The translations under genes and the position numbers were made by a program. From Ricinus communis (lineage: Eukaryota; Streptophyta; Magnoliopsida; Malpighiales; Euphorbiaceae), in contig NC_063263.1 in assembly GCF_019578655.1 (NCBI RefSeq), forward strand, positions 28,271,001-28,335,000: a DNA stretch of 64,000 bases, given 5' to 3'. The notes under the pieces are model-generated. The model was not told the origin of the DNA. It searched no databases and worked only from the letters and a program-made list of their open reading frames with translations. Shown here piece by piece: positions 23,891 through 35,339 of this stretch; the stretch's first letter is position 1; each line of letters begins with the position of its first letter.

Positions 23891-24177
23891 GATGGAATTT
23901 ACTGTCTTGGACATCCCAATAACCTTCGCTTTATTATTGGGTAGGCCATAGTTTCATATCCTGGGAGGAGTTCCTTCTATTATACACTAGAAGGCCAAGT
24001 TCCCTCGTGAAGGTGAGATAGTAACCATCAATGTTGAAGGTAGTAAGGTTGTCTCGGCCATTCAAGAAGCTATCAAGGAATTGGAAGCCCCTATTAGATT
24101 CCAACTTGTTGTTCTCTACGAGGACTATATGGATCTTAAAGCAACCATCATGTTCAAGAAAATTGATTTAAAGATCT

Positions 24178-24833
24178 AATTCCTAACCCTATGATCTAAA
24201 GTTGGAATCTCTTCCTAACAATTGATTTAAGAATAGTATTAATCTCTATATTACCACTAATAAGAATGCTTAGTTCTTATTCCAGTAAGTTATTACACTT
24301 ATCTTTAAGATGCATATCACTTAATCACACAAGCAGTTGTCCAAACTCAATTGAATTTCTCAATTACAAAGGAGTTCTCAAATTGGTTCAACAATGAAGA
24401 AGAAACAATAGATTTTATTATACTTGAATGAAAACTACAATCTTAAATCAACAATCTAATCACGTAAGTACAAAACAAGCCTAGCATGACTAAAGATCAT
24501 CCCCAAATGGGTTTAACAGAATTAGTTACACATATTCATGATTAAATTAATATAAGAATTGAATACAAGGTAAACAAGAATCTAAAAGAACATGAACACC
24601 ATTTTCTCAAATGGTGAGATGCTATCCACTCTTGAATAACTCTGGATCCAATCTCTACAGCTCAAGTGCTCCTTCTTCTTTGAATCTTCGATCCAATCCT
24701 CAAGAGCAGCTATCTGGATGATTTTGAAGTGGCATTGGTCTCCGTTTTCCTCTTCTTGATCGTCTTAAGGGTTGCTCTCAAGGTTTCTCTTGAATATCCC
24801 AAAGTTCTCTCTCTATCTTTTTCTCTGCCTCCC
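24178..24833 (-). repeat. 3' LTR of outer Athila element, truncated, part 1
   Basis: Aligns with 40790-41440 of the 5' LTR. The terminal 350 bp or so (matching 40441-40790) are missing, and the break abuts Tat linker sequence. The LTR continues after the inserted inner Athila at 30960-31418. Confidence 0.8.
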
Positions 24834-26297
24834 TGATAGGCTACTTATGCAGCTACAATCTAAAGCAGTGAACCTGTCGATGCAGTCTAGCACTAATAGC
24901 GAGTATCAAGGTCGTATTCCTCGGGAAAGTGAAAGCCTAGAATTTCTTCTTTGTTCTTTATTATATTAACCTAAAATGAATGATGAGTAATTTCTAAACT
25001 AACTAATAGCTACTAGCTAAGTTCTAAGGGATATGCAAGAATGAATGGATAAATGAAATAACCAAGACAAGAAAGCAAATCCAAAGGGAACCTAAACTAG
25101 TTGGCAATCAAACAAAAGATAAAGGATTGATGAGTCTAATTATGCTACCTATGGATGAATTCTTAACTGAATTCAGTTTCTCTCTCTCGATAATTGAATT
25201 CCTAAACTAATAACCTAAAGTTGAAATCTCTTCCTAACGATTGATTCTTAAATTAGCATTAAGCCTTAATCTGCCTCTATTAAGCTTTGTTAATTCTTAA
25301 TCTGGCTAGTTAATTATCCTTATCTCTAAGTGATTATTAACCAGTTCTTGCTATTCAAAATTCTAATTGCCAAATGGACTTCTCAATCACATAAAGCAAT
25401 CTAAACACCACAATTCATAACGTCTCATGAATAATGCATTATCTTATTAATACTGAAAATAAGAAGAATACAAAACTAAAACAATCCAACAATATAACAT
25501 TAAGCCAACATAGTAAAGAAATCCCGATGGATTTAATCAATCTAGCTAAACATGTTAATGTTTAAAACAACTAGGAATCAATTACAATGGAAGAATAATA
25601 AAAATGAAACATGTACACCCTTTTCTCTCGAATTGGATGAACAGCTCCAAATCTGGATCTGCACTACGATTAATCTCCCAAATTGCCTCTTGAATTGCTC
25701 CACTACTATTTTATACTCGGAACCTTGCGATTTTGGGGTTCTTCCTCTCTGCAACTCTCTCCCGCACTCAACATTGTGCAAAAACCGAACCAGCCGCCAG
25801 GGCTCTCTCTCCCTCCTTCTTCTTTTTTTCTAACCCTAAAAAATTCATTTTTCTTAGATATTTGTTTCAGCACGGCCGTGGTCAAGGCCGTGCCGAAACT
25901 GTGGATCTCACCAAGTAGGTTTTCACCATGGCCGTGCCCTCACCATTGCTGGCCAGCACGGCCCGTAGTGGCCTCAGAAACTGTGCCCAAACCATTGTTT
26001 TGAAGACCAAGTTTCGATGGTTGGTCACGGCCAGGCTCCAGGCCGTGATGGTCAGCACGACCTTGACTCAGGCTGTGCACAATGTGTGTAACGCGGGCTC
26101 TTGTCTGATCTTGATGAATTCTCATCCGTTTCCGCATGTATTGATCTATAATTGCTTAAACACCGATGACGGTCCTATAAATGCTCCTGAAATGCAAAAG
26201 AACATAAAACACAGGTGATCTGGGAATAAAAGCATAATAATTGCTAAGAACATAAGCAATAATATGCAAGCAAATATGTGTAAAACTATGCACATCA
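24834..26297 (-). repeat. 3' LTR of inner Athila element (1,464 bp)
   Basis: Plus-strand ends TGATAGGCTACTT and ATGCACATCA. It contains a cluster of GGCCGTG dyads at 25865-26080, including CACGGCCGTGG near 25870. The half nearer 24834 resembles the Athila-type LTRs at 46412 and 59836, whereas the U3 half differs. Confidence 0.9.
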
Positions 26298-26337
26298 AAT
26301 TACCCCACACTTAAGCTATTGCTTGTCCTCAAGCAAT
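26298..26337 (-). promoter_or_regulatory. PPT and AGGA-loop hairpin of inner Athila
   Basis: On the minus strand an 8-bp stem ATTGCTTG/CAAGCAAT closes an AGGA loop (26318-26337). It is followed by AAGTGTGGGG (26303-26312) and then the LTR start TGATGTGC. This is the second-strand priming region; the hairpin is conserved in the other two Athila elements. Confidence 0.8.
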
Positions 26338-27790
26338 TAACAACTCACCTCATAAAACTGCAGTTAACAATTCCTTACAGTTTATGCCCCTAGTCCACAA
26401 CAGATAGTATTCGACACATCTCAAAGGATACTCAATCATAAATCAAATTGTAAATCATTAACAGAGAATGAAAATAATATTAATGCATGAATAACTTAAA
26501 TGACAACTCAATATAAACATCACGAACCAGTGCCTCACCGGGATCACTCAAGTAACTCAAAGTGTATATAAGGTGAAAAACAAATCCCTCAAAGCAAATG
26601 CACAAAACCCGCTCACCATAGGCTTGCTCAGAAATCATATCTTCGCTACTGTGAATAAGTAAATACCAAAAAATCAAAGGGTCTTTACCGAGGTTGTAAT
26701 GGTGCTAAGGTAAAGGTACAAAGATTTGGAAAGAAGTGTGAAAATGCTGGAATTCATGTGATAAACAATAGTATATGCTCAAAGGATTAAATGCCTAAGA
26801 TCCAAAAAGAATCATTCACTAAAATCCCTACTTCATAGAATAATGCTCACAAATGCTCTAAATCCAATAAAGAGATAAATAATTAAAGAATTTTATTTAT
26901 TAGATTTTTTTCTTCTCTTTTTTTTTGAATAATGAACTAGCAGCTTATTAGCGACCGCTACATACAACTCGAATAAACGTAAAGAATAACAAATACAATT
27001 TGGATCAAAGGGAGCATCTAAAATATCAAAAAAGACTTAGTGAATTTACCAACATAGAAACTGGCATTTTAATCCCAAATAAGTTTGAGCAAATCACAAA
27101 AAGAAATTCCAGCATAAGGGTAGGGGAAAGACAAATGTAAAGAATGGTATAATTGAAGTGTATAGGTGTAAGTTATGAAGAAAGGGTTAAGGCTCAAAAC
27201 TGGCTAACTAATGGAAATATAAAGGGTAGGCTTTTGGCCAAATGTGGTGAATCCTAAATCGTCCAAATCATCTCATGGTATTCACAATATTCATGTAACT
27301 TCAACACGCATTACAAAGCAAGTTCTAGAAGCAAAGTCAAGTACAATGCACACTCAAACAAGAAATATAAAGAGCATAAGTATAATGAATGTTCAGCAGG
27401 CTCAAAATCTCACTTTGAGGTGTGGTATTAGGTGCAATTGGTTAGCAACATTATTAATTGAATTATTACTTAAGAAACACATGAATACGACATTATCAAT
27501 GTTCTAAGTTAAAATTCGACAATTCGAAAAATAATTAAATAACATCGGTTTAAACCGGCAGGGCTGATATGTAAAACACCATTAATTATTTTCCAAGGAC
27601 AATGAACAACAAAGAAAAGTAACTACAATTCTATAAATAAAGTCATCAATCAGCTCAAAAATAGCATACTCAAGTGCATAAAGACACAGTGTCCTAACAT
27701 CCCCTAAAAATACATAACACCCAGCTATAGCAATTTTGGATATGTCTAGAAACCATATGAGAGAGTAGGATTAAAAGGTTTACCCATAAC
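26338..27790 (-). other. Athila 3' non-coding interior
   Basis: About 1.45 kb between the internal and terminal purine tracts. AT-rich, with no domain recognised in its short open frames. Equivalent stretches exist at 31460-32650 and 58470-59795, and the text is partly shared among them. Confidence 0.65.
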
Positions 27791-27825
27791 CACCCCACAC
27801 TTGAAGAACACACTGTCCTCAGTGT
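27791..27825 (-). promoter_or_regulatory. Internal polypurine-like tract with AGGA hairpin, inner Athila
   Basis: On the minus strand ACACTG-AGGA-CAGTGT (27810-27825) is followed by AAGTGTGGGG (27794-27803). It duplicates the architecture at the terminal PPT about 1.5 kb away. The same pair exists in the other Athila elements. Confidence 0.65.
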
Positions 27826-28099
27826 AAAATATTATGGATACCCCGCATGGGATGCTCAACTAAGAGAACAAAGGCAATACAAATCAAGTGCATGACATGT
27901 ATAAAAAATAAGGTAAATAGTTGCAGAAAAATAAAAATATCCAGGGGACTGCCCTGATCATCCATCGATGTTGATGTAGTGAAAATTCAGTGCCTCCTCG
28001 GTAGAATCTGAAAATAATAAAATAAAGAAATAAAATCGAAGTTGAAACAAAAATTAAATAAAATATGAAAACTAAAACTAATAAAATGTTTCAAAACAA

Positions 28100-28540
28100 A
28101 AGGTTAAAATATTAGAAATTAAAGATAAAAATTGGGGTGCCTCCCAAAAGCACTTCTTTTTTATGTGATGAGTCTTCTTAGCTGGACTCATGGTGAAAAG
28201 CAAACGGTGGGGATTGATGACCATCCATCCTCTTCCCGACGGTCAAGCAAGCTGCCAGTATGATGGGAAAAACTCGCTCCTCATATAGTTGATGTAGTCA
28301 TGATGCTCTAGGGGCTCTTCCAATTTGAAAGCCGGAGTTTCACCAATTGGAAGGATCGACAGTTAGGCAATTTCTTTAGGAATGTCGATGGTTTTCTCCA
28401 GTCCTTGGCTTGGTTCACTTACTAGAAGAAACTCTAGCTCCTCCAAGACTTCTTCATTGGATAACTCGTGCTCATCTTCCATCATCGAAGGGACTTATGG
28501 AAAATCCAACAAAATTCCTCAGAATTACAACTCGCATCAT
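28100..28540 (-). pseudogene. Distal pol remnant of inner Athila
   Basis: Contains the phrase GGGAGGCACCCCAA and an AGCTAAGAAG-type text on the minus strand, corresponding to the post-integrase sequence at 35310-35370 of the outer Athila. The catalytic pol domains that should lie between this and gag are absent. Frames are broken. Confidence 0.55.
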
Positions 28541-29193
28541 CAACTCACATTCTGTTGATAGTCTTTTAGAGGAATCATGTTCGCCTCTTCCTTTTCTAGT
28601 TCCATCTCCATGTTCAAGAAATCGTCTTGCACATAAGCATCATCGTCAAACATAATAGATAAACTAGAAAAATTCTCACCTGAACGCAAAGTGACAGCGC
28701 TCAAATGTTCCTCGGATTCAGTAGCGTTTGATGGAGTTCCTAATTGCTCTTCAGTTAGTAACTTGAAGATCAAGCCTACTTGATGCTTTATGTTCTCAAT
28801 CGAGGCTTGTTGACCTTCAAGTACCCTCTCTGTTTGTTGGAATCTATCCTCAAGACTTATAAAGAACCTCATCATCAGCTCCTCTAACACTAACTCTTCA
28901 TCTTGAGTTGAAGGTGCAAGATTAGGTTGCTGATGTGGTTGCTGAGATCCTGGTGGTTCTTGGCCATCTAAGATCCATCCAAAGGGTGAATGAGTGCTCC
29001 ACTCTTTATTGTAGGTGCTTCCATACGAGTCATTTGGCCAACTTCCCGTATAATTCACCTGTTCACAATTATAAGAACAATGAGTAAAATCACTGCACAA
29101 TGGACAATCATTACTCAAATGTAAACCACAACAAAATTCACAAAAACTTGAGATGAAAGGATAGGAGTGAAGAGTTGATCGGTAGCCCTGCAA
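28540..29193 (-). pseudogene. gag: Athila gag C-terminal part with zinc knuckle (217 aa open frame)
   Basis: Zinc knuckle CEFCCGLHLSNDCP (spacing CX2CX3HX4C, usual for Athila) near residues 18-31. It is followed by a proline/glutamine-rich hinge, a coiled segment with QQASIENIKHQVG, and the conserved AVTLRSGE at about 167-174. The capsid core that should precede it is missing. The open frame is long and uninterrupted, consistent with a young copy. Upstream text at 29115-29297 is in another frame. Confidence 0.82.
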
Positions 29194-29455
29194 AACGATT
29201 CCACTTGAGTTTCTAAAGATGCACGGGTATCCCGATTTTTAGCACTCTCTTGGTTCCTGATCCTATTTTCCAACGTGTCATACAAAGAGTTTAGCATTGA
29301 ACCTCCTTATCATTCACTACCTAAATCATAAACTTAAACTAAATAAATATGTACAAATAAAATAAATAAATAAATAAATAAAAATAAAAACCATAAAATA
29401 ATAAAAAAATGGCTAAATTAACAAATAGCAAATTTCACTCTAGTTTTCAAATAGT

Positions 29456-29476
29456 CCCCGGCAACGGCGCCAAAAA
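29456..29476 (-). promoter_or_regulatory. Athila primer-binding site
   Basis: The minus strand reads TTTTTGGCGCCGTTGCCGGG, the diagnostic Athila-lineage PBS region, adjoining the LTR end ATCAAG. Intact. Confidence 0.92.
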
Positions 29477-29478
29477 CT

Positions 29479-30954
29479 TGATAGGCTACTTATGTAGCTA
29501 CAATCTAAGGCAGTGAACCTATCGATGCAGTCTAGCACTAATGGCGAGTATTAAGGTCATATTCCTCGGGAAAGTGAAAGCCCAGAGTTACTTCTTTGTT
29601 CTTTGTTATATTAACCTAAAATGAATGATGAGTAATTTCTAAACTAACTAATAGCTACTAGCTAACTTCTAAGGGAGATGCAGGAATGAATAGATAAATG
29701 AAATAACCAAGACTAGAAAGCAAACCCAAAGGGAACCTAAACTAGTTGGCAATCAAACAAAAGATAAAGGATTGATGAGTCTAATTATGCTACCCGTGGA
29801 CGAATTCTTAACTGAATTCAGTTTCTCTCTCTCGATAACCGAATTCCTAAACCTAATAACCTAAAGTTGGAATCTCTTCCTAACAATTGATTCTTAAATT
29901 AGCATTAAGCCTTAATCCGCTTCTATTAAGCTTTGTTAATTCTTAATCCGGCTAGTTAATTATCCTTATCTCTAAGTGATTATTAACCAGTTCTTGCTAT
30001 TCAAAATTCTAATTGCCAAATGGACTTCTCAATCACATAAAGCAATCTAAACACCACAATTCACAACGTCTCATGAATAATGCATTATCTTATTAATACT
30101 GAAAACAAGAAGAATACAAAACTAACTCAAACAATCCAACAATATAACATTAAGCCAACATAGTAAAGAAATCCTAATGGATTTAATCAATCTAGCTAAA
30201 CACTTTCATGTTTAAAATAACTAGGAAATCAATTACAATGGAAGAATAATGAAAATGAAACATGTACACCCTTTTCTCTCGAATTGGATGAACAGCTCCA
30301 AATTTGGATCTACACTACGATTAATCTCCCAAATTGCCTCTTGAATTGCTCCACTACTATTTTGCACTCGGAACCTTGCGATTCTGGGGTTCTTCCTCTC
30401 TGCAACTCTCTCCCGCACTCAACACTGTACAAAAACCGAACCAGCTGCCAGGGCTCTCTCTCCCTCCTTTTTTTTCTAACCCTAAAAAATTCATTTTCCT
30501 TATATATTTGTTTCAGCACGGCTGTGGTCAAGGCCGTGCTGAAACTGTGGATCTCACCAAGTAGGTTTTCACCATGGCCGTGCCCCTGCCGGTGCTGGCC
30601 ACCACGTCCCGTGGTGGAGGCCATGGTGGCCTCGAAAACTGTGTCCAAACTATTATTTTGAAGACCAAGTTTCAATGGTTGGTCACGGCTAGAGTCCAAG
30701 CCGTGATGGTCAGCACGGCCTTGACTCAGGCTGTGCTCAATGTGTGCAACGCGAGCTCTTGTCCGATCTTGATGAATTCTCATCTGTTTCCGCATGTATT
30801 GATCTATATTGCTTAAACACCGATGACGGTCCTATAAATGCTCCTGAAATGCAAAAGAACACAAAACATGGGTGATCTAGGAATAAAAGCATAATAATTG
30901 CTAAGAACATACGCAATAATATGCAAGCAAATATGTGTAAAACTATGCACATCA
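29479..30954 (-). repeat. 5' LTR of inner Athila element (1,476 bp)
   Basis: Very similar to 24834-26297, with scattered substitutions and small indels. It contains the same dyad cluster (30515-30740). The element promoter should read leftwards from here. Confidence 0.9.
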
Positions 30955-30959
30955 CTCCC

Positions 30960-31418
30960 GCTCTCTTTCTTTTTTCTTTTCTTTTAACTTAGGTTTCGGA
31001 ATCCAACACGGCTTGGATTTGGGCCATGCTGACCATGCCGTGTTGATATGAAAGTTTACATTTGGCTTTCTTCAGCACGACTTGGATTTAGGCCGTGCTC
31101 TTCAGCATGGACATGCTCCTAGGCTGTGTCACTCTTGAAAATCGTATTGCAAATCGCTTCTTTTCACCATAGGTAAGGCATTTCAGCACGCCCTCTGACC
31201 CTGACTGTGCTCCACAGCATGGGTGTGTTGAATAGACTAACGCACCCGATTCGTCCAGATTTTGGTCCTATTTCTCTCTAACTTTAATGATGTACCTAGA
31301 AAAACACTTGAGACACAAAGAAAACTAAAACAGGGTGATTCTAATATAAAAACACATAAATTACTCTAAAAATAACTCAAAATTAAGCATGCAAACATGT
31401 GTAATTTCAAGAATATCA
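30960..31418 (-). repeat. 3' LTR of outer Athila element, part 2
   Basis: Continues 24178-24833 after the CTCCC duplication and matches 41446-41928. Ends in AATATCA next to the PPT. Includes GCACGGCC-like dyads at 31010-31230. Confidence 0.82.
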
Positions 31419-31457
31419 AATCACCCCACACTTAAGCTTTTGCTTATCCTCAAGCAA
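31419..31457 (-). promoter_or_regulatory. PPT and hairpin of outer Athila
   Basis: AAGTGTGGGG on the minus strand beside the LTR, preceded by TTGCTTG-AGGA-TAAGCAA (31440-31457). Relative to the inner Athila, one stem pair is G-U instead of G-C, so the fold is kept in RNA. Confidence 0.75.
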
Positions 31458-32650
31458 TCAATAATTTAGATCATAAGCTTACAATGAACCCTCCTTAAAG
31501 TTCATGCATTTGATTACAATTAAGCAACATTCGATATATTCCAAACTGAAACTCAACCAAAAACTAAACTAGCAATCTAAACAAGAGTAATTATCATGTT
31601 AGTGTATGAAGAAATTACATAGTAAATTTAACATCAAATATTCAAGAAACCATATGCCTCACAAGGGATCAGTCTATGCTGTTTAAATGGTAGTAATCAA
31701 TCCCTCAACGTAATTATATTCAACCTACTTATCATAGGCTTGCTCATAAATCCCATCTCTGCTACTGCAAACAATCAAATATCACAATCAAAGGGTCTTT
31801 ACAAGGGTTGTAATGGGGCTTAGGTTTAGGTATGGAGATCTGGAAGTGAGGTGTAACTAATTTTTGGATTTTTGCAATGCCTTACCCACAACTTCAGCTC
31901 GAAAAGGACTAAATGCCAAATAAAGATAATTAAATTCACTATAGTTCCCAAGTCTCTAAAACAAGATGCTCAAAGAGTGAGAAATGAATGAACACTTGAC
32001 TATTTTTTTAAGAAGAAACAATATAACATAATCACTTTGGATTGAAGGGAGCATTTAAAGCAATTTTTTTTAAAGGACTTAGTGAATTCGAAGTAAAAAT
32101 AAAACTGGCATTTTACCTAACAACTCAATGAAGCTACAATTGTGAATCCTAAGTGCCCTTATCATTTCATAACATTTGATTGTTCATGTGACCTCAACAA
32201 GCATTACCAAGCAAGTTCTAGAAATAAGAAGAATACAATGCACACTCAAATAAGATAAAAAGGAGTATTTATGATGTATGCTCAATTAGGTTCAAAAACT
32301 CACAATTTAAGTGTGTACATTTGCATAAGGTGTTCAAATACCATCAATCAAATAATCATTTAATCAATTCATACACAAAACACAACAGCTAATCAAATTC
32401 AAATTAACTAACTTAAAGAATGGTCAAGTAACACTGGTTTAACCCAGCCACTATGATAAACTAAAAATTACTCAATAATATTCTAAAAGCAATAAACAAC
32501 AAGGAGGAAAAATCTCATGCTCAAAATTATAACTATCAATCTTTCAAAGATAAACAAAAAGCTAATAAACATCCTAAGTATCCTAAATATATACATCATC
32601 AATAATATAACAATCGAAAAATATAAGAAAAAGAAAACCAAAACAATGGC
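31458..32650 (-). other. Outer Athila 3' non-coding interior
   Basis: AT-rich, no domain recognised. Equivalent to 26338-27790 of the inner Athila. An internal tract AAGTGTGGGG lies at about 32656-32670, with a less regular stem. Confidence 0.6.
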
Positions 32651-32699
32651 TTACCCACCCCACACTTGAAGGACACACTATTGCAGTGTATAAAAGAGT

Positions 32700-34119
32700 T
32701 GGGAAGCAACATAATAAGTACACAAAAAAGAAAAGAGATAAATACGAAGAAATACTGCCCTACTCATCTTGCTGGGCTGGTGGTGGTGGTGAAGGTGGTA
32801 CTGCTGGAGGTGGAAAATACTCACCAAAATCAGCAAAGTCAAAATCGTGCATCCTATTTTACTGCAAGGCTGCCTCTATCCTGTCTCCTTGGGCCAACTT
32901 CCTATGTAGCAAATCTAGAATCTGCCTCTGTTTAGCATCAAACTGCTGGAACTGCACTCTAACCTCCTGCTTAAACTTGTCTGTATCATGTTGTTGCATG
33001 TCGGTGATCCGATCAAATCTCGCAGTCAGCTCATCAATCTGCACATTAGATGGCTGAGGAGCTTATGAGGCTGAAGATCGGAAGGAGGTAGGAATATCTG
33101 CAGATCAGGGGTACTCCCCCTGCTCCTCTCGAGCTGCCCGGGCTATCGACCGAATAAGTTTGTACTCTAGCCCCAGGGGCCATTGTCCTCCGAGTGATCA
33201 TCCTCACATGCTACATAGTAGAGAGGCCAGCAGAGGGTCATCTCACCCACAAGCGTTAACTCATCTAGTGGAGCTCTGTCTAGTAACTCCATCCTCCTAG
33301 CAATCTTGGTCATATAAGGTCTGAAACAGATAAAAGTCTTCTTCAGGTTCCCAGTAACAGTCTTGCATTGCTTGGCTAACACATACCCCATGTCCACCCT
33401 CCTCCTCTAATGTAGGGCCCATAAATAAAATACATCAAGCTGGGTGACCACTCCAAAACTATCCCCTCGCACTATCAATGTATATGCGAGCAGGCAGTGA
33501 AGATAGCGCAGGCTATTAGAGAGGCTGGACGCCTTGGACTTGCTCGGGTAATAAGGCTCGTCCCCTTCTAAGATGTCTCTCAGGCATTATCAAAAGAAAC
33601 TCTCGGGTTGTATAAAGAACCTCTGTAATCATCTAACTCTATGGTGGCCTGGTCATAAAGGCCAAGTGTAACACCAAATTGGGGAATACCCATCATGCAA
33701 GTCTGCCCCCCCAACCGAAACAAAATGGCCTCTTGCTGCGACCAGTCCTTGATGTGCGTTTGAAGGAAGAAAATGGAGGCAAACTCAAGTGTGAGCTCCC
33801 TATAAGTGGGCTCCACAATGCCGAAAAAGGCCTCAAAAGGTGGAATTTGAAGTAACTCTCGAACCTCAGTAGCTAGGCCAACTGTCTCCAATGCCTGCTA
33901 GTCGATGCATCTCCCACAACCTAACTACCTGTATCGCAGCTGTTGGTAACAAGCCTCATGAGTGGGGCTCTGAAACTGTAAAAGTCTATGTCGTGTGGGA
34001 GCTGGAGGTGGAGCTGGAGCTCTAGGGGTAGGTGGTCGAGGTGCAGGGGATGCAGGTTCAGGTGGTGCAGGTGCATGTGGGTCAATCAGGTCTGAACGCC
34101 TTCTCTTGGAGACACCCAC
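32700..34119 (-). pseudogene. Athila ORF-1/envelope-position protein, decayed
   Basis: Starts SKRRRSDLIDP and has a proline/alanine-rich stretch near residues 15-45. A conserved region follows at 33580-33891 (PFEAFFGIVEPTYREL, RLGGQTCMMGIPQFGVTLGL, then YNPRVSFDN). This layout is that of the Arabidopsis Athila ORF-1 family, encoded after integrase. The distal part continues in several frames to about 32700, including a coiled stretch (DELTARFDRITDMQQ). No clear signal peptide or membrane helix is visible in the readable frames, so an envelope function is not shown. Confidence 0.75.
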
Positions 34120-35300
34120 CTTCTAGGGTCTCTCACACTGCTCAGCCATAGAACCTGCATGGAAATTGATTAAAACTCTTGCCAAATAGTAATTCTTGCA
34201 CTAAAGAGACAATCATTACAATAACATTAACATTTTAATAGCAATATAACAACAATTTAACATATTCTCAGCACACTTGCAATAGTTAATTTCTAATTCA
34301 ACAGTATAATGACTAATTCACCAAACCAGCTCACAATCTAGCAAGTTCAAATATACTAAACAACGGCAATCGGGCAATTCAAATGCAGAATAGAAGAAAT
34401 AAAAATATAAACAATAGTAACAAATAAAGCAAAATAAATAATAATAACAAATCAACATTAAAAGAAAAATAAGAAATTCAACGAAACAACGAATAAAATG
34501 TAACAAAAGTGACGAATTTAACGAAATAACAAAATTAACAAGGAGATTAATAAAAATAAGAAACAATACTAAACATTTCAGAAATAATTAAAGAAATTGG
34601 AGGAAAGAGTAAAATCACATACCAAAATGGAGTGTTGAACAAAGTTAAGGGAAGAAACGTACTTGATTCACTGGAAAAGCACTTAAAAATTAAAGGAAAA
34701 GAGGGAGAGGATATCGGCCTATATGCATGAAGAGAGAGGAGCAAAATCTTACTACTTGCGATATGGCGCGACTAATATAGACGCTGAGGCAACATGCTTG
34801 TGTTCCAGGCGTGCTGGTCAGCATGGCTAGTCCCACAACATGTGTTAGTCACGAAAAATGTGCTGAAGTCCATTTTTTGGGTGCCCTCAACACGGGCATG
34901 TTACCTGACACTGATGAGTCCACAACACGTGTTACTCTCGGAAGACGTGCTGAATCCCCATTTCAGCTCAACACGGTTTGGGTGCCCTTAACATGGGCAT
35001 GTTACATGACACGACCATGTTCACAACACATTTTACTCTAAAAAAACATGCTCTATCAACACGGTTTAGTTGCCTATAACACGCCCGTGTTGACTAGCAC
35101 GGAGTATGTTGAGCTGCCAAGACCGCTGAAACTCAGAATTCATTTCTAACATTTTTCACGTGCAATTTTCAACAGCCAAACGTTCAAGTTACCTTCCATA
35201 AATCTCTAAACACTCAAATGGCATATAAAACTCACAAATTAAATGAAAAATGAAGATTAAACTAGAAAAACAATGTTCCAAAACCAATGATCAAAATGTC
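34120..35300 (-). other. Spacer between integrase and envelope-position ORF
   Basis: Contains AT-rich text (34150-34750) with only chance open frames. A cluster of imperfect dyads built on AACACGNGCATGTT follows at 34790-35115. The cluster resembles those of the Athila LTRs and may be where a subgenomic promoter or splice acceptor lies; that is speculation. Confidence 0.5.
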
Positions 35301-35339
35301 CAAAAACATACAATAAAAGTTGGGGTGCCTCCTAAAAGC

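Larger units (their letters stand above)
17810..24177 (+). mobile_element. Tat/Ogre-type Ty3/gypsy element, 5' portion
   Basis: 5' LTR (17810-20156), PBS, gag and protease in the order expected for Ty3/gypsy. It stops abruptly at 24177, in the protease-RT linker, where a truncated Athila LTR begins. Pol sequence of the same lineage resumes at 47955-51025, so both may be parts of one element split by later insertions and rearrangement; that link is inference. Confidence 0.8.
23125..24177 (+). pseudogene. pro: Tat aspartic protease, interrupted
   Basis: ITFSNEDLPLEGRDNNKALY precedes a degenerate active-site region, EDDGPTINMCPS, where an intact protease would have a DxGS/DNGS-type loop. The downstream protease-RT linker resumes at 23891-24177 (LGRP-like text, then VPS..Y.KAKF-like text). 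A 395-bp foreign segment bounded by 76-bp direct repeats splits it, and the catalytic loop itself looks altered. Confidence 0.75.
24834..30954 (-). mobile_element. Inner Athila element, internally deleted, 6.1 kb
   Basis: LTRs 24834-26297 and 29479-30954 are similar along their length, and CTCCC is duplicated at 24829-24833 and 30955-30959. PBS and PPT are intact and give minus-strand orientation. The interior holds a gag C-terminal part fused by deletion to the distal end of the pol region, with no RT or integrase. It is inserted in the LTR of the outer Athila element and is thus younger. Non-autonomous. Confidence 0.92.

Noticed and set aside
25552..26218. Open frames over the inner Athila LTR
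   Set aside because: All are LTR text, duplicated in the other LTR at 30284-30816, on both strands, with no domain.
33590..34119. A host proline-rich protein gene
   Set aside because: Its position after Athila integrase and the conserved PFEAFFG..YREL text identify it as the element's own ORF.
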